Origin: an uncultured Streptococcus sp. | GTDB lineage: Bacteria > Bacillota > Bacilli > Lactobacillales > Streptococcaceae | DNA length: 5,534 bases | Assembly: GCA_934201655.1 (NCBI GenBank) | Contig: CAKPXD010000097.1 | Location: 1-5,534, forward strand | Direction: 5' to 3' | Part shown: positions 1 through 5,253 of the stretch, one piece after another | Layout of the letters: the number at the start of each line of letters is the position of its first letter | How positions within the stretch are numbered: position 1 is the first letter of the stretch | Translations under genes and position numbers: made by a program | The notes under the pieces: model-generated | What the model saw: the letters and a program-made list of their open reading frames with translations, nothing else | Database searches by the model: none | What the model was told of the DNA's origin: nothing

Positions 1-244
1 CCTCATATCCTTGTTCTGCTAAAAATTGACAAGCGCGTGCTGAACGCATTCCTGATTTACAAATCACGTAGTAAAGATTATCCTTATCTAGTTGTTTATA
101 AGTATCAGCTAATTGGCTGAGAGGTAAATTACGAGCGCCTTCTAAATGAAGAGTCTCAAATTCCTCTACTTCTCTCACATCTAATACAGAAAGCGACTCT
201 TTCTGGTATAGTTGGTAAAAATCATTAAAAGTAATTTCTTTCAT
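1..244 (-). CDS. Rhodanese-like domain protein (3' end outside window)
   Basis: The first 81 codons are visible, starting at the ATG at 244-242; the gene continues past the left edge. The translation begins MKEITFNDFYQLYQKESLSV, then shows LDVREVEEFETLHLEGARNL, the usual opening of a rhodanese domain, and the active-site loop CKSGMRS with the catalytic cysteine at residue 62. Single-domain cytoplasmic rhodaneses carry sulfur as a cysteine persulfide; the physiological acceptor cannot be read from sequence. The start is supported by a GGAG at 255-252, 7 nt upstream, and by its 4-nt ATGA overlap with the stop codon of the UDG-family gene, which implies translational coupling. Small streptococcal rhodaneses are about 100 aa, so probably only some 15-20 residues are missing. 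The family call is secure; the specific role is unknown. Confidence 0.9.
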   Translation of the reverse strand, partial: MKEITFNDFYQLYQKESLSVLDVREVEEFETLHLEGARNLPLSQLADTYKQLDKDNLYYVICKSGMRSARACQFLAEQGYE

Positions 245-831
245 TTTTCTTCTCCGAGAATTTTTTGAATTCTTTCTTTCAAGTCAGGCAAAACATCTGC
301 TTCAAACCAAGGATTCTTTTTCATCCAGATTTGGTTCCGAGGTGACGGGTGAACCAAAGGGAAATAATCAGGCAAATAATCCATAAAGCGATGCACACGG
401 TCCGTTACCTTGCCACTGACTTTCTCATGCAGATAGTAAGCCTGGGCATACTGGCCAATCAAGAGCGTCAATTGAATATCTGGTAATTCTTTCAAAAGTT
501 TAGGGTGCCATTTTTCTGCAAAACCTGGACGTGGTGGTAGGTCACCAGATTTTCCATGTCCCGGAAAATAGAAATCCATGGGCATGACAGCAAAGTAACC
601 TGACTCGTAAAAAGTATCCTCATCCACACCCAACCACTCTCGCAAGCGGTCGCCACTTTTATCCTTCCAGTAAAGCCCAGCTTCTTGGGTTTTTAGCCCA
701 GGTGCCTGCCCAATGATATTAATACGAGCAGTTTTTGGAGCTGCAAAGAGAGGTTCGATTCCTTGCTCAGTATAGTGTTGATTTTGTGGGTCAGCCATGA
801 TGGCTTGTTTGATTCTTTCGATTTGAGACAT
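241..831 (-). CDS. Uracil-DNA glycosylase superfamily protein
   Basis: A 196-aa cytoplasmic protein with both signature motifs of the uracil-DNA glycosylase fold. Motif A is IIGQAPG at residues 39-45, followed by a SGDRLREWLG segment at 59-68 typical of this prokaryotic branch; motif B is HPSPRN at 161-166, the DNA minor-groove/base-recognition loop. Proteins of the superfamily excise uracil or related damaged bases, but this branch is neither classical Ung (motif A GQDPYH) nor a clear iron-sulfur family 4 enzyme, since no cysteine cluster is present. Base excision is therefore inferred from fold, not certain. The ATG at 831-829 is preceded by GGAGGG 7 nt upstream. The gene lies directly behind the pepV terminator and overlaps the rhodanese gene by 4 nt, so those two are one translational unit. 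Confidence 0.88.
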   Translation of the reverse strand: MSQIERIKQAIMADPQNQHYTEQGIEPLFAAPKTARINIIGQAPGLKTQEAGLYWKDKSGDRLREWLGVDEDTFYESGYFAVMPMDFYFPGHGKSGDLPPRPGFAEKWHPKLLKELPDIQLTLLIGQYAQAYYLHEKVSGKVTDRVHRFMDYLPDYFPLVHPSPRNQIWMKKNPWFEADVLPDLKERIQKILGEEK

Positions 832-838
832 CTACTCT

Positions 839-844
839 CCCTCC
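839..844 (-). promoter_or_regulatory. Shine-Dalgarno of the UDG-family gene, abutting the pepV terminator
   Basis: GGAGGG reads on the minus strand from 844 to 839, 7 nt ahead of the ATG at 831. It starts on the base right after the T-tract of the pepV terminator, so an mRNA carrying this ribosome binding site from upstream must have read through the hairpin. A weak alternative is a promoter with -10 TGC-TATAGA at 884-876, which would start transcription inside the hairpin. Confidence 0.7.
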
Positions 845-878
845 AAAAAGAAGTCTAAGCATAAAATCTCAGACTTCT
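845..878 (-). terminator. Intrinsic terminator after pepV
   Basis: On the minus strand AGAAGTCTGAG (878-868) pairs with CTTAGACTTCT (859-849) over 11 bp, including one G-T wobble, across an 8-nt loop, and is followed by TTTT (848-845). The wobble becomes an A-C mismatch on the plus strand, which supports leftward function. The stem starts 6 nt after the pepV stop codon. It probably limits rather than abolishes expression of the two downstream genes, because no convincing separate promoter is seen for them. Confidence 0.8.
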
Positions 879-884
879 ATAGCA

Positions 885-2285
885 TTATTTGATCAATTCA
901 TAGATAGCTTCAGCGTAGATGGCTGCAGCACGGAAAAGATCGTCCAAGGCGATAAATTCGTTGGCTTGGTGCATGGTATCGATAGAATCTGGGAACATAG
1001 CACCATAGGCTACACCACGCTCTAAGAGACGTCCGAAAGTTCCACCACCAATAACTTGTTCATGCCCTTGAAGACCTGTTTGTTTTTCATAAACATTTAA
1101 CAAGGTTTGGACAAGCGGATCTTCCATTGGTACATAGTGAGGTGTGTGACCATGTTCTGATAAGCTAACAGATACAACTGGCAAGCTTTCAAGAACTGAC
1201 TTGATTTGCTCTGGACTTGTTCCTTTTGGATAACGGAAGTTAAGGGCAATGGTATTGTCAGCACTTGTTTCGTCAAAGCGGAAGACACCAGCATTCATAG
1301 AAAGGGCCCCCATCTTTTCATCCACATGAGCCACTTTCAAGTTTTTGCCTTCATGGTCATTTAAAAGAATCTTACCAGCAATGTCAAGGAAGTCTTTTGC
1401 AGCTCCTTCAAAAGCAAACTGGCTGAGGAAGAGAGCAAGGTAAGTCGCACCATTGACACCTGAAGCAGGCATAGCACCGTGAGCAGATTTACCGATAATC
1501 GTAACCTTGTACTTGCCGTTCTCTTCTTGAATGTCTCCTCTAAGCTTGTGCTCTGCAACAAAGGCATCTAGTTTCGCTTGCAAATCAGCCAAGTCCCCTG
1601 AAACAACTGCTGTTGCTGACTCAGGTACCATATTTTCACGCAAACCACCTGTGAAGCTGTGAAGACGAGCTGCACCTTTGTTTTCACCGGCAAAGTGGAG
1701 GTATTCTGTGATATTTCCTTTTTCACCATTGATAATAGGGAATTCAGCATCTGGAGAGAAACCAAAGTCTGGCTTCGCAAGTCCTACATGGTCAAAATAG
1801 TAGTCCATATCTGCCCAACCTGATTCTTCATCAGTTCCGACGATAAAGCGAACTTTTTTAGAAGTTGGAAGTCCCAATTCTTTGATGATTTTCAAACCAT
1901 AGTAACATGCTGTTGTAGGACCCTTGTCATCTGAAGCACCACGCGCATAGAGACGACCATCCTTGATGGTTGGAGTGTAAGGATCAGTATCCCATCCACT
2001 ACCTGCTGGCACTACGTCCATGTGGGCAAAGATTCCGAGAACTTCTTCCCCTTCACCAAACTCAAAATGTCCTGCATAGTTGTCGACATTTTTTGTTGGG
2101 TAACCATCACGGTCTGCGATTTCAAGGAATTTCTCCAAAGCTTTTACTGGACCAGGTCCAAAAGGATGTTGCGCATCTGCCTTACTGTCATCGCGTTCTG
2201 AGTTGATTTCCAAAAGGCTAAACAAGTCAGCCAAGAGGGCTTCTTTACGTTTTTCTACTTCTGCTGTAAAATCAATAACTGTCAT
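885..2285 (-). CDS. pepV: Xaa-His-type dipeptidase PepV (M20 family)
   Basis: A 466-aa protein of the PepV length class, a cytoplasmic dinuclear-zinc dipeptidase that hydrolyses dipeptides after peptide uptake. Metal and catalytic motifs are all visible: HMDVVP with His88, GASDDKG with the Asp119/Asp120 pair, the DEESG motif with Glu153 (general base) and Glu154, SPDAEFP with Asp179, SAHGAMP with His269 in the lid domain, and DTMHQANE with His439 near the C-terminus. These lie within a residue or two of the positions I recall for Lactobacillus PepV. The start at 2285 has an AGGAAG ribosome binding site at 2296-2291, which overlaps the stop codon of the nitroreductase gene; the two genes are 9 nt apart and surely cotranscribed. 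A hairpin terminator follows the stop. No damage is seen. Confidence 0.96.
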   Translation of the reverse strand: MTVIDFTAEVEKRKEALLADLFSLLEINSERDDSKADAQHPFGPGPVKALEKFLEIADRDGYPTKNVDNYAGHFEFGEGEEVLGIFAHMDVVPAGSGWDTDPYTPTIKDGRLYARGASDDKGPTTACYYGLKIIKELGLPTSKKVRFIVGTDEESGWADMDYYFDHVGLAKPDFGFSPDAEFPIINGEKGNITEYLHFAGENKGAARLHSFTGGLRENMVPESATAVVSGDLADLQAKLDAFVAEHKLRGDIQEENGKYKVTIIGKSAHGAMPASGVNGATYLALFLSQFAFEGAAKDFLDIAGKILLNDHEGKNLKVAHVDEKMGALSMNAGVFRFDETSADNTIALNFRYPKGTSPEQIKSVLESLPVVSVSLSEHGHTPHYVPMEDPLVQTLLNVYEKQTGLQGHEQVIGGGTFGRLLERGVAYGAMFPDSIDTMHQANEFIALDDLFRAAAIYAEAIYELIK

Positions 2286-2294
2286 TTTTACTTC

Positions 2295-2900
2295 CTATCT
2301 TTTTTCGATAATTTCATCTACTGGCAAGCGGTAGCTTGGTTCCAACTTCTCGTCTGTGTATCCTACTGTGATCAAAAGTTCTGGACGGAAGCGTTCTTCA
2401 ATTTCCAAGACTTCATTGGTTTTTGATTTATCAAAACCAAGGATAATGTTTGATCCGATTCCCTGGTCAGTCAATGCAAGGACTAAGTTCATCGCAACCA
2501 ACCCTGCATTAAGGGCTAGGTAGTCACTGATTTGTTGTTCATTGTAACGCGCAAACTCTGCTGGAAGATTTTTCATAAAGTACTGAAGTTGTTCTTCTGA
2601 GAAGTTCTTTGCTCCACCAACACGGGCAATCTTGCGAGCTCGTTTAGCTAGGTCAGTATCTGTAAACAAGGCAATGGTTACAGGGGCAGATGCTACTTGC
2701 TCAAAGTTTGAACCGTAAGCCAATTTTGCTAGTTCAGCATTTCTCTCGCGAACCACAACAAACTTCCAAGGCTGACTGTTGTGAGCACTCGGTGCCAAGG
2801 TTGCGATTTCAATAGCTGTTCGAACATCCTTGGGATCAACTGGTTTATCAATAAAATGCTTAGTCGCATGACGTTTTTTATTTAACTCAAGAAATTTCAT
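2295..2900 (-). CDS. Nitroreductase family flavoprotein
   Basis: A 201-aa, single-domain protein of the FMN-dependent nitroreductase family, which reduces nitro compounds, quinones or other acceptors with NAD(P)H, usually as a homodimer. Visible family features are RHATKHF (residues 10-16, FMN phosphate contacts), APSAHNSQPWKFVVV (36-50, the hallmark loop), and the DQGIGSNIILGFD segment near residue 150 followed by a C-terminal LLITVGYTDEK strand. The natural substrate cannot be deduced. The ATG at 2900 is preceded by AAGGAAA at 2913-2907. It is the first gene of a two-gene operon with pepV, downstream of an extended -10 promoter at 2933-2943. Confidence 0.93.
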   Translation of the reverse strand: MKFLELNKKRHATKHFIDKPVDPKDVRTAIEIATLAPSAHNSQPWKFVVVRERNAELAKLAYGSNFEQVASAPVTIALFTDTDLAKRARKIARVGGAKNFSEEQLQYFMKNLPAEFARYNEQQISDYLALNAGLVAMNLVLALTDQGIGSNIILGFDKSKTNEVLEIEERFRPELLITVGYTDEKLEPSYRLPVDEIIEKR

Positions 2901-2932
2901 AATTGATTTCCTTTTCTATTTCTACTGCTTCC

Positions 2933-2943
2933 ATTTTACCACA
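2933..2943 (-). promoter_or_regulatory. Extended -10 promoter for nitroreductase-pepV
   Basis: The minus strand reads TGTGG-TAAAAT (2943-2933), a match to the TNTGN extended -10 with a 5/6 hexamer. No good -35 lies 17 nt upstream, as is common for extended -10 promoters in streptococci. The predicted start near 2926 gives a leader of about 25 nt containing the ribosome binding site. Confidence 0.6.
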
Positions 2944-3073
2944 TTCTGAAAGAGCTTGCAGAGATTTTTCATTGGCGGAATAAATTATCTTTTCTTATCT
3001 GCTTTGAATTTTAGATTATAGACTCAAACTGGAAATTATAATATTTCTCTATCACGTCCATAAAAAATATATA

Positions 3074-3103
3074 TTGGCTATTTGATCGATTGTCTGGTAA
3101 GCT
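3074..3103 (+). promoter_or_regulatory. Candidate promoter for the substrate-binding protein gene
   Basis: TTGGCT (3074-3079, 4/6 to -35 consensus) is followed after 18 nt by TCTGG-TAAGCT, a TNTGN extended -10 with a poor hexamer (3098-3103, 3/6). An alternative pairing is TTGATC (3082-3087) with TAGAAA (3103-3108), but its 15-nt spacer is short. The start would fall near 3110, about 20 nt before the ATG. Confidence 0.35.
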
Positions 3104-3130
3104 AGAAAGCATTAAGTAAAGGAGACTCTC

Positions 3131-3940
3131 ATGAAAAAATTATTTTTATTATTAGCCATTAGTCCCTTGTTGGTAGCCTGTGGACAATCTAAACAGGATA
3201 GTACTTCAACTTCCACTGCTAGCCCTAAAACCATTGTCGTAGCCACTGCCGGAGACATCCCTCCTTTTGACTTTGAAAAAGATGGTAATTTAACTGGATA
3301 TGATGTTGAAGTTTTAAAAGCGGTTGATGAAAAACTAGATCAATACAAGATTGAATTTCAAAAAACAGCTTGGGAGAGTATCTTCCCTGGAGTTGATGCT
3401 GGCCGTTACCAAGCTGCTGCCAACAACTTGAGCTACACCAAAGAGAGAGCCGACAAATATCTCTACTCCCTACCTATCGCAAAAAATCCTTTGGTTCTCA
3501 TAAGCAGAAAAGACAAGGCTCTTACTTCTCTTCAAGACATCGCTGGTAAAACTACACAGGATGACACTGGAACTTCTACTGCCAAGGTTGTTACGGACTG
3601 GAATCAAAGCCACTCCGACAATCCTGCTACCATCCAATACTCTGGTGAAGATGTCGCTAAACGTCTGACTGACCTCGCTAATGGTGAGTTTGATTTCCTA
3701 ATCTTTGATAAAATCTCTGTTCAAAAGATTATCCAAGACCGAGGTTTAGACTTGAACGTAGTCGACTTGGAGAGCAATGACAATCCAAACAACTACATCA
3801 TCTTCTCAAGCGATGAAAAAGAATTTAAAGAACAATTTGACAAGGTACTCAAAGAACTCTACCAAGACGGAACCCTTGAAAAACTTAGCAAAACCTATCT
3901 CGGTGGTTCATACCTACCAGATAAATCTCAATTACAATAA
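3131..3940 (+). CDS. Amino-acid ABC transporter substrate-binding lipoprotein
   Basis: A 269-aa extracytoplasmic binding protein of the SBP_bac_3 (polar amino acid/cystine-type) family. Residues 1-16 are a short signal peptide with lipobox LVAC, so Cys17 should be lipidated and the protein anchored to the outer face of the membrane. A Ser/Thr-rich linker spans about 18-33. The binding domain starts near residue 34 and shows PPFDF followed by GNLTGYDVEV (44-61), and NNLSYTKERADKY (98-110), where Arg106 sits at the usual contact for the ligand carboxylate. The ligand cannot be assigned with confidence. AAAGGAG ends 6 nt before the ATG. No permease or ATPase gene lies beside it: it is monocistronic, ending at a strong terminator, so it must work with a transporter encoded elsewhere. 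Confidence 0.93.
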   Translation: MKKLFLLLAISPLLVACGQSKQDSTSTSTASPKTIVVATAGDIPPFDFEKDGNLTGYDVEVLKAVDEKLDQYKIEFQKTAWESIFPGVDAGRYQAAANNLSYTKERADKYLYSLPIAKNPLVLISRKDKALTSLQDIAGKTTQDDTGTSTAKVVTDWNQSHSDNPATIQYSGEDVAKRLTDLANGEFDFLIFDKISVQKIIQDRGLDLNVVDLESNDNPNNYIIFSSDEKEFKEQFDKVLKELYQDGTLEKLSKTYLGGSYLPDKSQLQ

Positions 3941-3950
3941 GATATATTAA

Positions 3951-3975
3951 AAACGATTGGCTCGTCCAATCGTTT
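3951..3975. terminator. Bidirectional intrinsic terminator
   Basis: AAACGATTGG (3951-3960) and CCAATCGTTT (3966-3975) form a perfect 10-bp stem with a 5-nt loop. On the plus strand it is followed by ATTTA after the TTT arm; on the minus strand the arm runs into TTTTT. It lies between the binding-protein stop (3940) and the convergent phosphoesterase stop (4004), so it can end transcription in both directions. Confidence 0.88.
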
Positions 3976-4003
3976 ATTTAGTATCTGTTAATTAAAGCAA
4001 CTC

Positions 4004-4836
4004 TTACAAAAAATCAAAATAATTCTTCACATCCTCTACATAGCCATGCTTTTCAATTAAACTAGCTAACAAATCTCTATTATGTCCTTGGTAATTGTCC
4101 TCTCGTCGCAATTCTTCATACATTTCGATAAAGGGAAGGCCCTTGGTCTTGGCTGATTCTAGCTCTGCTTCATAGTCATAAACAACCTTACGAAATTGGA
4201 TATTGACTAATTCACCATTTTCAACCTCAAGTAAGGCATACTGGGCACGGTGATTTTTCAGCCCTACCCAGTCAAAATAAGGCATACCAATCGAACCTGG
4301 ATTGATGATTTGTTGACCTTGGCTACCATAACGAAGCAACTGCTTGTGAACATGACCATAGACGGCTACATCAGTAGTTTCATCCAGTAACTGGTCAAAT
4401 TTTTCGGTGTCATTTTCAACCAGCAAATCACCACCATAATTTTTCTCAGGTAAATTATGTGAAAGAGAAAAGCGCAAACCTTCTGCTTCTTCTTGGCTAC
4501 CATAGGTAGATTTCTCAACCAATCAATATGCTCTGGGTTTAGACGCTCCATCAGATACTGGGTCAATCGCATAAGCTGGATTTCTTGGGGATCCTCTAAA
4601 CCATATTGCCCATCTAAAGCCTCTAACACACAATCATCCCAGTTGCCTCGAACAGATGCTGTAATGGGAAGGTCTTTCAAAAGAGCCACCAAATCAGTCG
4701 CTCCCGGCCCAGGAAGAAAAATATCTCCCAGAAGCCAATATTCAGTCGCTCCCAAATTTTTAGCGTCCTCAAGCACTCCAGCTAAGGCTGTCGTGTTGCC
4801 ATGAATGTCTGATAAAATTGCAATCTTATGGTTCAT
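4004..4836 (-). pseudogene. Metallophosphoesterase (YfcE/calcineurin-like), frameshifted
   Basis: Two overlapping frames together make one phosphoesterase. The first (start 4836) carries SDIHGN (Asp10, His12), LLGDIF (Asp38) and RGNWDD (Asn65, Asp67), and stays family-like to WLRNLPM (residue 112). It then becomes nonsense and stops at 4366 after 156 aa. The other frame takes up the family sequence with LRFSLSHN and YGHVHK (the remaining metal-ligand histidines) through NPGSIGMPYFDW to the stop at 4004. Joining them needs one extra base within about 4486-4494; the restored protein would be 277 aa with ligands His127, His162 and His164. Neither fragment has a full metal site, so activity is probably lost. 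No canonical slippery heptamer is seen, which argues against programmed frameshifting; a sequencing error is possible. Intact members hydrolyse phosphoesters in the cytoplasm; the substrate is unknown. The ribosome binding site is weak. Confidence 0.85.
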
Positions 4837-4853
4837 TTTCTGCTCTTTCTTTA

Positions 4854-4877
4854 TTGGATAGCATTCAGGGTATCCAA
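4854..4877 (-). repeat. Hairpin in the phosphoesterase mRNA leader
   Basis: TTGGATA (4854-4860) and TATCCAA (4871-4877) are perfect 7-bp inverted arms with a 10-nt loop. They lie within the predicted 5' leader (about 4890-4837) of the phosphoesterase, ending some 17 nt before its ATG. No T-tract follows on either strand, so it is not a terminator; it might affect translation or mRNA stability. Confidence 0.5.
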
Positions 4878-4896
4878 ATTACTCTTATTTTTCTTC

Positions 4897-4907
4897 ATTA
4901 TAGCATA
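4897..4907 (-). promoter_or_regulatory. Extended -10 promoter of the phosphoesterase
   Basis: The minus strand reads TATGC-TATAAT (4907-4897), a perfect TNTGN extension plus a perfect -10 hexamer. No -35 consensus is seen. The start near 4890 gives a leader of about 54 nt. That the promoter is intact although the gene is frameshifted suggests that the break is recent. Confidence 0.72.
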
Positions 4908-4946
4908 AAATCGCTAGAAGTTTTTCACATAGAAATATTATCACCA

Positions 4947-5001
4947 ATATTCTTTTAAAAATATGTCAAAAATAGTTGACATTTTATTTTTAAAAGAATA
5001 T
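4947..5001. repeat. Perfect 17-bp inverted repeat around the XRE promoter
   Basis: ATATTCTTTTAAAAATA (4947-4963) is the exact reverse complement of 4985-5001. Inside it, TGTCAA (4964-4969) pairs with TTGACA (4976-4981), leaving TTT (4982-4984) as a bulge and a 6-nt loop: 23 bp of potential pairing in all. No T-tract follows, so it is not a terminator. It occupies the region from upstream of the -35 box into the -10 box. Confidence 0.85.
4965..4982. promoter_or_regulatory. Putative operator O1 of the XRE regulator
   Basis: GTCAAAAATAGTTGACAT, a dyad GTCA-N8-TGAC that overlaps the whole -35 hexamer. It matches O2 (5008-5025) at 15 of 18 positions. The dyad size suits a dimer of a small helix-turn-helix protein. 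That the downstream XRE protein binds here is inferred. Confidence 0.6.
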
Positions 5002-5004
5002 ACT
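4976..5004 (+). promoter_or_regulatory. Near-consensus promoter of the XRE/membrane-protein operon
   Basis: TTGACA (4976-4981, 6/6), a 17-nt spacer and TATACT (4999-5004, 5/6). This is the strongest promoter in the window. The predicted start near 5011 gives a leader of about 34 nt. Its -35 box is embedded in O1 and its start site in O2, which fits strong repression. Confidence 0.85.
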
Positions 5005-5007
5005 ATA

Positions 5008-5025
5008 GTCAAATATATGTGACAT
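5008..5025. promoter_or_regulatory. Putative operator O2 of the XRE regulator
   Basis: GTCAAATATATGTGACAT, the second GTCA-N8-TGAC dyad, 43 bp downstream of O1 (about four helical turns, so on the same face of the DNA). It covers the predicted transcription start. Binding by the encoded regulator is inferred. Confidence 0.57.
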
Positions 5026-5044
5026 AATCTAAAAAGGAGGAAGC

Positions 5045-5239
5045 ATGAATCGTGTGAAAGAATTCCGCAAGGAACTGGGAAAGTCCCAACTCGAACTTGC
5101 CAAAGATATCGGTGTCTCTAGACAAACCATCAACATGATTGAGAATGACAAGTACAATCCTACCCTGGAACTCTGTCTCAATCTCGCTCATAGCCTCCAA
5201 ACAGACCTCAACAGTCTCTTTTGGGAGGACGAATTTTAA
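5045..5239 (+). CDS. Small XRE-family transcriptional regulator
   Basis: A 64-aa protein that is almost only a Cro/C1-type helix-turn-helix domain: helix 2 is QLELAKDIG (15-23), the recognition helix SRQTINMIEND (25-35), followed by the family-typical KYNPTLELCLNLA and the tail DLNSLFWEDEF. It has no ligand or dimerisation domain beyond the fold, typical of small autoregulators paired with a membrane protein. An AAGGAGGA ribosome binding site (5034-5041) just ahead of the ATG fixes the start. It is followed after 14 nt by a membrane-protein gene with its own ribosome binding site, so the two form an operon. Two matching dyads at its promoter suggest autorepression. Confidence 0.93.
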   Translation: MNRVKEFRKELGKSQLELAKDIGVSRQTINMIENDKYNPTLELCLNLAHSLQTDLNSLFWEDEF

Positions 5240-5253
5240 TAAGGAGAAGAAAA

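Noticed and set aside
1970..2206. Plus-strand open frame of 78 codons inside pepV
   Set aside because: Antisense shadow of a strongly conserved enzyme, with no family resemblance and no supporting ribosome binding site.
3023..3037. Possible CodY box (CTCAAACTGGAAATT) between the nitroreductase and binding-protein genes
   Set aside because: The right half fits the AATTTTCWGAAAATT consensus well, but the left half does not; about 8 of 15 positions match, which is too weak even though CodY control of peptide and amino-acid genes would make sense.
4486..4500. Programmed -1 ribosomal frameshift in the phosphoesterase
   Set aside because: No X-XXY-YYZ slippery heptamer and no evident downstream pseudoknot; a one-base deletion explains the change more simply.
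4004..4522. Independent gene for the phosphoesterase C-terminal part starting at TTG 4522
   Set aside because: It lacks a ribosome binding site and the first half of the metal site, and its first residues are read out of frame relative to the family; it is the rear half of a broken gene.
4493..4804. Plus-strand open frame of 103 codons opposite the phosphoesterase N-terminus
   Set aside because: The minus strand carries the clear metallophosphoesterase motifs; this frame looks like an unrelated complement.
4947..5001. Intrinsic terminator for the phosphoesterase or the region upstream
   Set aside because: The stem is AT-rich without a T-tract after it on either strand, no gene ends into it, and it overlaps a near-consensus promoter.
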